This document shows, piece by piece, positions 6,833 through 14,784 of a stretch of 64,000 nt of DNA (positions are counted from its first letter, which is position 1; each line of letters opens with the position of its first letter). The stretch is from Pseudomonadota bacterium (GTDB taxonomy: Bacteria; Desulfobacterota; Desulfovibrionia; Desulfovibrionales; Desulfomicrobiaceae). The stretch is from the NCBI GenBank assembly GCA_023393525.1, contig JAEWKZ010000078.1, forward strand, positions 1 to 64,000. The letters run 5' to 3'. The position numbers and the translations under genes were made by a program. Under the pieces are notes generated by a model that saw only the letters and a list, made by a program, of their open reading frames with translations, did not search any database and was not told the origin of the DNA.

Positions 6833-8920
6833 TTAGATTTCCACCATGGCTACGGATTCGAGTCTGATGTCCGCCGGGATTTCCGCCTGCGAAATGACAG
6901 GCATGGTCGGCAGGAAACGGGCCAGGAGCTGTGACAGGTGCTGGCGGATGAGCGGGGATGTCAACAGCACCGGCTGGCCTTCGGCCACGATGCCTTTTTC
7001 CGCCGCCTTGTTGATGGCCTGGATGATCTTGTGCGCAAGACCGGGTTCCATGGCCAGGTATGAGCCGTTGTCCGTGCGCTTGATGCTCTCCTGGAACGTG
7101 TTTTCTATGGCCGGGGCCAGGGAGATGATGGGCAGCAGATTGCCCGAGCCCAGGTAGGGCTTGATGATGGTGCGGGCCAGGCGCTGGCGCACGAATTCCG
7201 TGAGCTGGTCGGCATCCTTCATGGAATGCCCGTAGTCGGCCAGGCATTCCACGATGGACAACAGGTCGCGGATGGATACGTTTTCGCGCACCAGGTTCTG
7301 CAGCACTTTTTGCACCGTGCCCAGGGAGAGCGTGCCCGGCACCAGTTCCTCCACCACCTTGGGCGCGCGCTGAGACAGGTTGTCGAGCAGGGCCTGGACT
7401 TCCTGGCGGCCCAGGAATTCGTGCAGGTTCTGCTTGAAGACCTCGGTCAGGTGCGTGGCGATGACCGTGGACGGGTCCACCACCGTGTAGCCGGCCATGA
7501 CCGCCTCGTCCTTCTTGGCGTCGGGAATCCACAGGGCCGGAAGATTGAAGGCCGGTTCAAGTGTCTCGATGCCCTTGATGGCGTGGCGCGCGTCGCCCGG
7601 ATCCATGGCCAGGAAGTGATCGATCATGATTTCCGCCGAGGCCACGCGGTTGCCCTTGATCTGGACCACGTATTCGCCGGGCTTGAGCTGCAAGTTGTCG
7701 CGCAGATGCAGAGACGGCACGATGACGCCCATGTCGAGGGCGAACTGGCGGCGGATCGAGCGGATGCGGGCCAAAAGGTTGCCGTTCTGGTCTTCGTCCA
7801 CCAGCGGAATGAGCCCATATCCCACCTCCAGTTCCATGACATCCAGGGGCAGCAGGGCCTGCACTTCCTCGGGGCTGTCCGGAGCGCCGCCTTTTTTCTT
7901 CTTGCCGGTTTCCGGCTCCTTGTTTTCAGCCTTGATGCGGTCGGAGAACATGGCCACCAGAAAGAGGGCGCCGGAGAGGATCATGAAAGCCACGGTCGGC
8001 ATCCCGGGCACGATGGCAAAGAGCAGCAGGACGCCCGAAACCAGACGCAGGGCCTTGGGATGATTGGTCAACTGGCCGATGAACTCCTCGCCCATGCGCG
8101 CTTCGGACGCCGCCCGGCTGACGATCAGGCCGGCCGAGGTGGACGTGATGAGCGAGGGGATGGTCGAGACCAGGCCGTCGCCGATGGTCAGGAGCGAGAA
8201 GGTCTGGGCCGCTTCCATCCAGCCCATGTCCTTCTGCAGCACGCCGATGAAAATGCCGCCCACGATGTTGATGAAGGTGATGAATATGCCCGCGTTGACG
8301 TCACCGGCCACGAACTTGCCCGCGCCATCCATGGCTCCGTAGAAGTCGGCTTCGCGGCGCAGGTTTTTGCGCTGCTTGATGGCCTGCTGTTCGTCGATGA
8401 GGCCGGCGTTCAGGTCGGCCTCGATGGCCATCTGCTTGCCGGGCATGGCGTCGAGGGTGAAGCGTGCGGCCACTTCGGCGATGCGCGTGGTGCCGGCGAC
8501 GATGACGGTCTTGTTCAGGATGAAGAGGATCAGGAAAATGACCGCGCCGATGGCGAAATTGCCGCCGACCACGAACTGCCCGAAGGCTTCGATGACCTTG
8601 CCCGCGGCCTGGGTTCCGGTGTCGCCGTTCAGCAGGATGAGCCTGGTCGAGGCCACGTTCAGGGCCAGCCGCAGGAGCGTGGTCACCAGCAGGACCGACG
8701 GGAATATCGAGAATTCCAGGGGCGAGGTCATGAACATCGAGGTGATGAGGATGACCAGCGAGAAGGAAATGGAGAAGGCCAGGAGAATATCCAGGACAAT
8801 GGTCGGCAGGGGCACCAGCATGACAAAGAGGGTCATGACAACGCCGCCGGCCAGGAGGAGATCGCCCTGGCGGGTGAAGCGCTTGTAGTTGATGGTCATG
8901 ACTTCGCTGCGTGTAGCCAT
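6833..8920 (-). CDS. flhA: Flagellar export apparatus protein FlhA
   Basis: The large inner-membrane component of the flagellar type III export gate. The N-terminal half has about eight membrane helices, starting with LLLAGGVVMTLFVMLVPLPT. It includes the conserved cytoplasmic FHIPEP-family segment (RIAEVAARFTLDAMPGKQMA, near residues 145-165). The C-terminal half is the soluble substrate- and chaperone-docking domain, with IPDAKKDEAVMAGYTVVDP and EFVRQRLARTIIKPYL. The length of 695 residues is typical. The ATG at 8920 has an AAGGACG site; an alternative ATG at 8899 would drop seven residues. It sits in the order flhB-flhA-flhF-flhG. Confidence 0.97.
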   Translation of the reverse strand: MATRSEVMTINYKRFTRQGDLLLAGGVVMTLFVMLVPLPTIVLDILLAFSISFSLVILITSMFMTSPLEFSIFPSVLLVTTLLRLALNVASTRLILLNGDTGTQAAGKVIEAFGQFVVGGNFAIGAVIFLILFILNKTVIVAGTTRIAEVAARFTLDAMPGKQMAIEADLNAGLIDEQQAIKQRKNLRREADFYGAMDGAGKFVAGDVNAGIFITFINIVGGIFIGVLQKDMGWMEAAQTFSLLTIGDGLVSTIPSLITSTSAGLIVSRAASEARMGEEFIGQLTNHPKALRLVSGVLLLFAIVPGMPTVAFMILSGALFLVAMFSDRIKAENKEPETGKKKKGGAPDSPEEVQALLPLDVMELEVGYGLIPLVDEDQNGNLLARIRSIRRQFALDMGVIVPSLHLRDNLQLKPGEYVVQIKGNRVASAEIMIDHFLAMDPGDARHAIKGIETLEPAFNLPALWIPDAKKDEAVMAGYTVVDPSTVIATHLTEVFKQNLHEFLGRQEVQALLDNLSQRAPKVVEELVPGTLSLGTVQKVLQNLVRENVSIRDLLSIVECLADYGHSMKDADQLTEFVRQRLARTIIKPYLGSGNLLPIISLAPAIENTFQESIKRTDNGSYLAMEPGLAHKIIQAINKAAEKGIVAEGQPVLLTSPLIRQHLSQLLARFLPTMPVISQAEIPADIRLESVAMVEI

Positions 8921-8947
8921 TATTTTGACGTCCTTGGCGTGGTGTTT

Positions 8948-10015
8948 TTAGTTCGACCGATGTCTGGTTTTGTAAATCTGGGCCAGGATGGCGGCCACGG
9001 CCTGGTAGAATTCCTCGGGAATCGTGTCGCCGACTTCGATGACCTTATACAAGGCCCGTGCCAGGGGTTTGTTCTCGCGGATGGGCACCCCGTTTTCCCT
9101 GGCGATGTCCTTGATGCGCTGGGCGACGGGACCCGCGCCCTTGGCCAGCACCAGCGGTGCCGGCGCCTCCATGGCGTTGTAGCGTATGGCGATGGCCAGG
9201 TGGGTGGGGTTGGTGATGACCACGTCGGCCTTGGGCACGTCCTGCATCATGCGCCGCATCATGACGGACATCATTTTCTGGCGCTGCTTGTTTTTTATGG
9301 CGGGGTCGCCTTCGGCCTGTTTGCGCTCGTCCTTGACCTCGCTCTTGGTCATCTTCAGATTTTCCTCGTAGTCCCAGCGCGTATAGAGGAGGTCGGCGAC
9401 GCTGATCAGGATCATGGGCGTGAGGGCGTAATAGAACATGGTCTGCCCGGCGCTCAGCACATAGGCGGCGATGCTCTCGGCCGTCTGGTAGAAGAGCGGA
9501 ATGACCTCGCCGAAGGCCTGCTTGAGCACGATGTAGGGTCCCAGGGCCACGGCGGCGGCCATGAACACGCTCTTGGCCAGGCGGACCAGGGTCTGCTTGC
9601 TGATGAGGAGCTTTTTGAGGCCCGAGAAGACGTTGAACATCTTGAATTTCGGTTTCAGGACCTTGGGCGACCAGAGCTTGCCGACCTGGAGCCGCACGGT
9701 GAGAAAGGCGGCCGCCGCGATGACCAGCATGACGGGCAGGACCATGATCGAAATGCTGTAGATGCAGTCCTGGAAGAGGACGTAGACCGACGCGGGGGTC
9801 AGTTCGAAGACGAAGCCTTCCGTGAAGAACCAGTTCATCTGGTTTTCGATTTCGGTGCGGATGGTGCCGAGGTAGAGTTGCAGCATGAGCAGCCCGAAAA
9901 GCAGGGTTATGGGCTTGGGCAGCTCCTGGCTTTTGGGGACGTTGCCTTCGTCGCGGGCCTTGTTGCGGCGCTTGGGGGTTGCTGTTTCGGTACGGCTTGG
10001 ATCGTGCTGTGCCAT
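8948..10015 (-). CDS. flhB: Flagellar export switch protein FlhB
   Basis: An inner-membrane protein that switches the export apparatus from hook to filament substrates through self-cleavage. The N-terminus has the family signature SRTETATPKRRNKARDEGNV, four membrane helices follow, and the cytoplasmic domain contains the autocleavage motif NPTH within DVVITNPTHLAIAIRY near residue 265. The GAGPVAQRIKDIARENGVPI segment is also typical. At 355 residues it is normal length. It lies 6 bp downstream of fliR. Confidence 0.97.
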   Translation of the reverse strand: MAQHDPSRTETATPKRRNKARDEGNVPKSQELPKPITLLFGLLMLQLYLGTIRTEIENQMNWFFTEGFVFELTPASVYVLFQDCIYSISIMVLPVMLVIAAAAFLTVRLQVGKLWSPKVLKPKFKMFNVFSGLKKLLISKQTLVRLAKSVFMAAAVALGPYIVLKQAFGEVIPLFYQTAESIAAYVLSAGQTMFYYALTPMILISVADLLYTRWDYEENLKMTKSEVKDERKQAEGDPAIKNKQRQKMMSVMMRRMMQDVPKADVVITNPTHLAIAIRYNAMEAPAPLVLAKGAGPVAQRIKDIARENGVPIRENKPLARALYKVIEVGDTIPEEFYQAVAAILAQIYKTRHRSN

Positions 10016-10021
10016 GATGTC

Positions 10022-10801
10022 CTAGCGCATCGCGCCGATGAGTTGGGAAAAGAGCAGGGGCATGCGGGACACGAAGCCCTCCATGTGCAGGCTGATGATC
10101 TCGAAGATGATGCCCAGGAACAGAAATCCGACGCTTATTTTTATGGGGAAACCGATGATGAGTACGTTCATCTGCGGGGATGCCCGTGAAATCAGGGCCA
10201 GGGCCAGATCCACCAGCATGATGGCGGCGATGACCGGCGCTCCGATCTGGATGGCCAGGACAAAAATCTGACCCGAGAGGGTGAAAATCTGATGCACCAG
10301 GCGCGGGGTTATGAGGATGGTGCCGGGCGGAAGCAGGTCGAAACTTTTCATCAATCCGCTCAAGAGGTACAGATGGCCGTTGATGGCCAGAAACGTCAGC
10401 AAACTGACCATGTACATGAAATGGGCGGTGACGGCCTCGGACGCGCCGGAGTCGGGGTCCACCACGTTGACCATGGCAAAGCCCATCTGGAATCCGATGA
10501 GCTGGCCGCCGGTCTGGATGGCGGCGAAGATGAAGCGGATGACCAGTCCCAGGATCAGACCGAGCAGGAGTTCCGCGCCGAACATGACGGCCAGGGCGAA
10601 AGGGTGGCTCGGCAGTTCGCCGCCCACGAGAGGCAGCCTGGGCCACAGAGCCAGGGTCAGGGTCAGGCAGAGGGCGGCCTTGGCGGTGGCGGGCAGGGTC
10701 TGGCCGCCGAAGAAGGGCATCAGGAACAGGATGAGGCTGATGCGCATCAGCGCAAAGACGAAGGTCAGGAAGATCGCGGGATCGAGGGAGAAGAGGTCCA
10801 T
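10022..10801 (-). CDS. fliR: Flagellar export protein FliR
   Basis: An inner-membrane component of the flagellar export gate (FliPQR channel). The 259-residue protein is nearly all membrane helices and includes the FliR-type segments FFGGQTLPATAKAALCL, FGAELLLGLILGLVIRFIF and GGQLIGFQMGFAMVNVVDP. I start it at the ATG at 10801 (MDLFSLDPAIF). The open frame continues to 11032, but the added residues are arginine/proline/histidine-rich sequence in another frame of the upstream gene. The site has no strong ribosome-binding sequence. No fliP or fliQ is present here, so those genes must lie elsewhere. Confidence 0.94.
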   Translation of the reverse strand: MDLFSLDPAIFLTFVFALMRISLILFLMPFFGGQTLPATAKAALCLTLTLALWPRLPLVGGELPSHPFALAVMFGAELLLGLILGLVIRFIFAAIQTGGQLIGFQMGFAMVNVVDPDSGASEAVTAHFMYMVSLLTFLAINGHLYLLSGLMKSFDLLPPGTILITPRLVHQIFTLSGQIFVLAIQIGAPVIAAIMLVDLALALISRASPQMNVLIIGFPIKISVGFLFLGIIFEIISLHMEGFVSRMPLLFSQLIGAMR

Positions 10802-10863
10802 GGAGAGGCAAAAGCAAAACGCGGACCAGAATACACCCGGATGCCCATCCTTCCCGATTTGTC

Positions 10864-11613
10864 TCAGATCATGCCCGGCCAGGACTCCAACTGCCAGCGG
10901 CGCAGGGCGTTGAACATGTTGGTGCGGATGCGCTTGTCGCCGCCGCACAGCGCCAAGGCCTGATTCAGGGTCTGGCTGCGGGCGGTCTTGTCCTTGGATG
11001 GGCAGTCGTTTTCCCACACAGGGAGCTTCCATTGCCGGCAGGCCTGGGTGATGGTGGCCTTGTCCAGGAGGAGCAGCGGGCGGATGAGGGTCAGCTTGCC
11101 GCCGAAATAGGACTCCTTGGGCACCAGTCCGTAGATCTTGCCGGTGTTCAGCATGTTCATGAAAAAGGTCGAGACCAGGTCGTCGGTGTTGTGTCCCAGG
11201 GCCAGATGGGTCAGGTTATAGCGTTGGCAGAGATCGAACAGGCGCTTGCGGCGGTGCCAGGCGCAGAAAAAGCACGGGGATTTCTTGCGGTTTTCCGGAG
11301 AGTGGGCCCGGGGGCCGAAGTCGGTGGTCTCCAGGTGTCCGGCCACTCCGGCCTCACGCATCCAGTCCGCCAGGGGGGAGTGGGTCGTGGGGTCGAAGCC
11401 GGGATTCAGGTGGATGACGAAAAGTTCGATGGGAAAAGGGATGATGCGTTGGCGCAGAGTCATGACCTTGAGCATGACCCAGCTGTCGATGCCGCCGGAA
11501 ACCGCCAGTCCGATGCGCGCGCCGGGCCAGGCCATGCCGGTCTGCTGCATGATCTTGCCAGCCTGCCCGAGGCAGGATTGCTGCGCGTACTTGAGTCTGC
11601 CCCATTGGGCCAT
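10864..11613 (-). CDS. TtcA/TilS-family PP-loop tRNA-modifying protein
   Basis: A member of the adenine-nucleotide alpha-hydrolase (PP-loop) family. The P-loop is AVSGGIDSWVML near residue 38. A Cys pair (PCFFCAWHRRKRLFDLC) and the following LALGHNTDDLVSTFFMNML match TtcA-type tRNA-2-thiocytidine enzymes, which use an iron-sulfur cluster; a third Cys appears in ENDCPSKDK. The 249 residues from the ATG at 11613 (ribosome site AGGACAACATC) are slightly shorter than enterobacterial TtcA. The open frame reaches 11703. It heads the flagellar run about 60 bp upstream of fliR. The exact tRNA target is uncertain. Confidence 0.83.
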   Translation of the reverse strand: MAQWGRLKYAQQSCLGQAGKIMQQTGMAWPGARIGLAVSGGIDSWVMLKVMTLRQRIIPFPIELFVIHLNPGFDPTTHSPLADWMREAGVAGHLETTDFGPRAHSPENRKKSPCFFCAWHRRKRLFDLCQRYNLTHLALGHNTDDLVSTFFMNMLNTGKIYGLVPKESYFGGKLTLIRPLLLLDKATITQACRQWKLPVWENDCPSKDKTARSQTLNQALALCGGDKRIRTNMFNALRRWQLESWPGMI

Positions 11614-11888
11614 GATGTTGTCCTGTGTGGCGTTGCGGGTTGACGGGCGATTTTCGCCCCAGGGGTTTGACAGATTCGTGACGGGTATTATGAGCACCCT
11701 CAAGAGTGCAGGTCAGTACAAAGTGCGGCTCGCCCTGTAAAGGGGCTGGACCAGGGATGTGTGAATTGTGAGTTGACAGTGCCTGAAGGTTATGCGTAGC
11801 GTGAAATGTTATTCCCGACTCGACTTTTTGGGCCAGGCGGGATTTTTGTCGTTTATTCACACATTCATATACATTTTTCGGAGGTGCA

Positions 11889-12119
11889 ATGGCCAGAATA
11901 ACCGTTGAAGATTGCTTGGAAAAGGTCAACAACAGATTTCTGATCGTGCAGATGGCCATTAAGCGGGTCAAGCAATATCATGAAGGATACGAGCCTCTTG
12001 TCGCCAGCAAGAACAAGGAGATCGTGACCGCCCTCAGGGAAATTGCCGAAGGAAAGGTTCTGCCCGACGTGGAACGCGTCGAGGATCTGGGTTTTGAAGC
12101 TGACGATCAGGATGAATGA
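11889..12119 (+). CDS. rpoZ: RNA polymerase omega subunit
   Basis: The small omega subunit helps fold beta-prime and assemble RNA polymerase. The 76-residue protein begins MARITVEDCLEKVNNRFLIV and has AIKRVKQYHEG and NKEIVTALREIAEGK, the omega signature. Its ATG follows a strong CGGAGGTGCA ribosome site. It starts an operon with dnaJ, whose ATG overlaps its stop as ATGA. The 275-bp region upstream is shared with the oppositely facing ttcA-like gene. I could not find a convincing -35/-10 pair there, although a TTGACA occurs at 11773-11778. Confidence 0.95.
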   Translation: MARITVEDCLEKVNNRFLIVQMAIKRVKQYHEGYEPLVASKNKEIVTALREIAEGKVLPDVERVEDLGFEADDQDE

Positions 12120-13228
12120 TGGCTGACAAGCGTGACTATTACGAAGTGCTCGGCGTAGGCCGCAGCGCCTCGGCGGACGAGATCAAGAGCGCCTACCGGA
12201 AGCTCGCGTTGCAATTCCACCCGGATCGCAATCCCGACAATCCGGAAGCCGAGGACAAGTTCAAGGAAGCGGCGGAAGCGTACGAGGTGCTGGGAGACGC
12301 GGGCAAGCGCGCCCAGTACGACCGTTTCGGACATGCGGGCATGAACGGCCAGGGCTTCGGGGACCATTTCCATTCCTCCGAAGACGTGTTCAGCGCTTTC
12401 GGCGACATTTTCGGTGATTTCTTCGGGTTCGGCGCCGCCGCCGGAGGACGCCGCCGTCCCCGGGCGGGGGCAGACCTGCGTTACAACCTGACCGTGTCTT
12501 TCCGGGACGCGGCCAAGGGCGCCGAAGTGGAGCTCAACATTCCCAAGAAGGAAGTGTGCTCCGAATGTTCCGGATCCGGCTCCGCGCCCGGACATACATC
12601 CGAAACCTGCCAGCACTGCCGTGGCCAGGGCCAGGTGACCCAGAGCCAGGGCTTTTTCCGCATCTCGGTGCCCTGCCCGGTCTGTCGCGGCGAAGGAAAG
12701 GTCGTCACTCATCCGTGCGCCAAGTGCCGCGGCCAGGGCATCGTGCAGGTCAACAAGAATCTGAAGGTGCGCATTCCCGGCGGCGTGGACAACGGCAGCC
12801 GCCTGCGCCTGCGCGGCGAGGGCGAGCCCGGCGATTTCGGCGGACCGCATGGCGACCTGTACGTGGTCATCTACGTAGAAGAGGACAAGATCTTCACCCG
12901 TCGCGGGCAGGACCTGGTCATTGTGGCCGACGTCTCCATCGTGCAGGCCATACTCGGGGCCAAGATCGAGGTCCCGACCCTGGACGAGCCCGTGACCCTG
13001 GAAATTCCCAAGGGCACGCAGTCGGGCAAGATCCTGCGCATCAAGGGCATGGGACTGCCCCACCTGGGCAGCACCCAGAAGGGCGATCTGCTGGTCGAGG
13101 TCTCGGTGCGCATTCCTACCAAGGTCACCAAGAGGCAGGAAGAGCTGCTGCGCGAATTCGACAAGCTCGAAGAAAGCCGACCGTTGAACAAGGTCAAGGA
13201 TTTCTTCAAGAAAGCCATGGGCGATTGA
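12116..13228 (+). CDS. dnaJ: Chaperone DnaJ
   Basis: An Hsp40 co-chaperone that delivers unfolded proteins to DnaK and stimulates its ATPase. The J domain has the HPD motif (ALQFHPDRNPDN) near residue 34. A Gly/Phe-rich stretch follows (GHAGMNGQGFGDHFHS, DIFGDFFGFG). Four zinc-finger repeats are present (CSECSGSG, CQHCRGQG, CPVCRGEG, CAKCRGQG), with a C-terminal peptide-binding domain after them. At 370 residues it is a full-length type I DnaJ. Two ATG codons in tandem (12116 and 12119) are possible starts; the first overlaps the rpoZ stop. Confidence 0.97.
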   Translation: MMADKRDYYEVLGVGRSASADEIKSAYRKLALQFHPDRNPDNPEAEDKFKEAAEAYEVLGDAGKRAQYDRFGHAGMNGQGFGDHFHSSEDVFSAFGDIFGDFFGFGAAAGGRRRPRAGADLRYNLTVSFRDAAKGAEVELNIPKKEVCSECSGSGSAPGHTSETCQHCRGQGQVTQSQGFFRISVPCPVCRGEGKVVTHPCAKCRGQGIVQVNKNLKVRIPGGVDNGSRLRLRGEGEPGDFGGPHGDLYVVIYVEEDKIFTRRGQDLVIVADVSIVQAILGAKIEVPTLDEPVTLEIPKGTQSGKILRIKGMGLPHLGSTQKGDLLVEVSVRIPTKVTKRQEELLREFDKLEESRPLNKVKDFFKKAMGD

Positions 13229-13249
13229 TCTGCATACATGAATCGAGCA

Positions 13250-13282
13250 GGCCGGGGGCGCACGTTCCCGGCCTTTTCTTTT
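13250..13282 (+). terminator. Terminator after dnaJ
   Basis: GGCCGGG (13250-13256) pairs with CCCGGCC (13267-13273) and is followed by TTTTCTTTT. It ends just before the moaC ribosome site, so moaC probably depends on read-through or on its own promoter. Confidence 0.8.
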
Positions 13283-13294
13283 GCGGAGGGCAAG

Positions 13295-13774
13295 ATGGAT
13301 GAGAAGCTGACGCATATCGACGAAGCCGGGAACGTGGTCATGGTGGACGTGGGCGACAAGGCCGACACCAAGAGGCGGGCCGTGGTCCGCTGCCGCGTGT
13401 TGCTGAACGCGCACACCTTCGACCTGCTGACCAAAAACGCCCTGCCCAAGGGCGACGTGCTGACCACGGCCAAGGTGGCCGGGATCATGGCCGCCAAGCG
13501 GACCTGGGAACTCATCCCCATGTGCCATCCGCTGCTGCTCTCCAAGGTCGACGTCCAGCTCACTCCCGTGCCCGCCGACCGGGCCATCGAGATCGAGGCG
13601 GAGGCCCGGACCATGGGGCCGACCGGGGTCGAAATGGAAGCGCTCATGGCCGCCCAGGTCGCGGCCATGACCATTTACGACATGTGCAAGGCCGTGCAGC
13701 GGGACATCGTCATCACTGACTGCCGTCTGACGCACAAAAGCGGCGGGAAGAGCGGAGAGTTCAACGCCCCATGA
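13295..13774 (+). CDS. moaC: Cyclic pyranopterin monophosphate synthase MoaC
   Basis: This enzyme converts the MoaA product to cPMP in molybdenum/tungsten cofactor synthesis. Family motifs are clear: GDKADTKRRAVV, IMAAKRTWELIPMCHPLLLSKVD, YDMCKAVQRDIVI and the C-terminal KSGGKSGEF. From the ATG at 13295 (GCGGAGGG ribosome site 4-11 bases upstream) it is 159 residues, normal for MoaC; an open frame back to 13238 is not needed. No other molybdopterin gene is nearby. Mo/W enzymes such as formate dehydrogenases are common in sulfate reducers. Confidence 0.96.
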   Translation: MDEKLTHIDEAGNVVMVDVGDKADTKRRAVVRCRVLLNAHTFDLLTKNALPKGDVLTTAKVAGIMAAKRTWELIPMCHPLLLSKVDVQLTPVPADRAIEIEAEARTMGPTGVEMEALMAAQVAAMTIYDMCKAVQRDIVITDCRLTHKSGGKSGEFNAP

Positions 13775-13800
13775 CCCCGTCCCCGAATTCAGGCATTCAT

Positions 13801-13834
13801 GGCGCGCCCCGGTTCTTTCCCGGCGCGCCTTTTT
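13801..13834 (+). terminator. Terminator after moaC
   Basis: GGCGCGCC (13801-13808) and GGCGCGCC (13822-13829), each self-complementary, form an 8-bp stem followed by TTTTT. It lies 26 bp behind the moaC stop. Confidence 0.85.
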
Positions 13835-13898
13835 ACGTTCATGGCGCCCTGCGGCCCGTGCGCCGCGCAACCTTCAGCAATACAAGGAAAAGACAGAC

Positions 13899-14486
13899 GT
13901 GACGACAGAGAGCATCATCAAGGACACTTCCGCCAATCCCGCCCCTCTGGGGCTCATCGGCTTCGGGATGACCACCATCCTCTTGAACATCCACAATGCC
14001 GGGCTTTTCCCCGTCAACTCCATGATCATGGGCATGGGGATTTTCGTGGGCGGCATCGCGCAGATCTTCGCCGGCCTGTTGGAATCGAAGAAGAACAATA
14101 CCTTCGGCTTGACGGCCTTCACGGCCTACGGCTCTTTCTGGCTCTCCCTGGTGGCCATCTGGGTGCTGCCCGCCCTGGGGCTGGCCGAGAAGACCGACGA
14201 GACGGCCATGGGGCTTTACCTGGCTCTCTGGGGTTTTTTCACGTTGTGCATGTTTGTGGGCACGTTGCGCCTGAGTCGCGCCCTGCAGGTTGTCTTCGGC
14301 ACCCTGGTCGCGCTGTTCTGGCTCCTGGCCATCGCAGACCTGACCCACATCGTCGCCTACAGGACCGTCGGCGGATATGTGGGCATCCTGTGCGGCTTTT
14401 CGGCGTTCTACACCTCCATCGCCCAGGTGCTCAACGAGGTCTATGGGCGCACTGTGCTGCCCTTGGGGCCGGTTTCGCGGGCCTGA
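13899..14486 (+). CDS. satP: Acetate/succinate transporter, GPR1/FUN34/YaaH (SatP) family
   Basis: A six-helix inner-membrane carrier of small carboxylates. The family signature is present at the N-terminus as ANPAPLGLIGFGMTTILLN (residues 11-29), and NAGLFPVNSMIMGMGIFVGGIAQI fits helix two. At 195 residues it has the normal length. A GTG start at 13899 follows CAAGGAAAAG. It stands alone between two terminators. Acetate is the usual end product of incomplete-oxidising sulfate reducers, so acetate uptake or release is a reasonable role, but substrate choice cannot be read from sequence. Confidence 0.9.
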   Translation: MTTESIIKDTSANPAPLGLIGFGMTTILLNIHNAGLFPVNSMIMGMGIFVGGIAQIFAGLLESKKNNTFGLTAFTAYGSFWLSLVAIWVLPALGLAEKTDETAMGLYLALWGFFTLCMFVGTLRLSRALQVVFGTLVALFWLLAIADLTHIVAYRTVGGYVGILCGFSAFYTSIAQVLNEVYGRTVLPLGPVSRA

Positions 14487-14509
14487 CACGTCCGTTCGCA
14501 TGCTTGCAC

Positions 14510-14544
14510 AAAGGCTGGCCACATGATGGTCAGCCTTTTTTTTT
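14510..14544 (+). terminator. Terminator after satP
   Basis: AAGGCTGGCC (14511-14520) and GGTCAGCCTT (14528-14537) form a stem with one mismatch, followed by a run of eight or more T. Confidence 0.85.
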
Positions 14545-14784
14545 GGGCACGAAGCGGGTGTGACCTGCCGGGATCGGAAATGATGGTTTGCCGTGGGCTA
14601 GAACCGGATTTGACGGCGATCTTGCCAGAGTCGGCATTCCTGTCTTACAAATCCCGCATGCTTTGGTATCATTGCCCAGAAGCGGGCTCAAACCGCCATT
14701 GCCTCAGCCGGTTGCGAGAAATGCGGGCGTCTTTGTGATGAAAGAGCGCGCCCGCATGTCCACTGGACTCGAAACGAGGTTCGC
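14545..14784 (+). other. Intergenic stretch upstream of the hybrid kinase
   Basis: There is no gene that I can support here. The last bases contain CGAAACGAGGTTCGC, whose GAGG six bases before the ATG is the likely ribosome site of the kinase. I saw no clear promoter elements. Confidence 0.5.

Noticed and set aside
7226..10189. Very long open frame (about 987 codons) on the plus strand across flhA/flhB
   Set aside because: The translation is rich in His, Gly, Asp and Gln without domains and lies antisense to two clear flagellar genes; it results from biased third positions.
11746..11888. Sigma-28 or sigma-54 promoter ahead of the flagellar run or rpoZ
   Set aside because: Neither TAAA-N15-GCCGATAA nor TGGCAC-N5-TTGC patterns are present; only isolated half-sites were seen.
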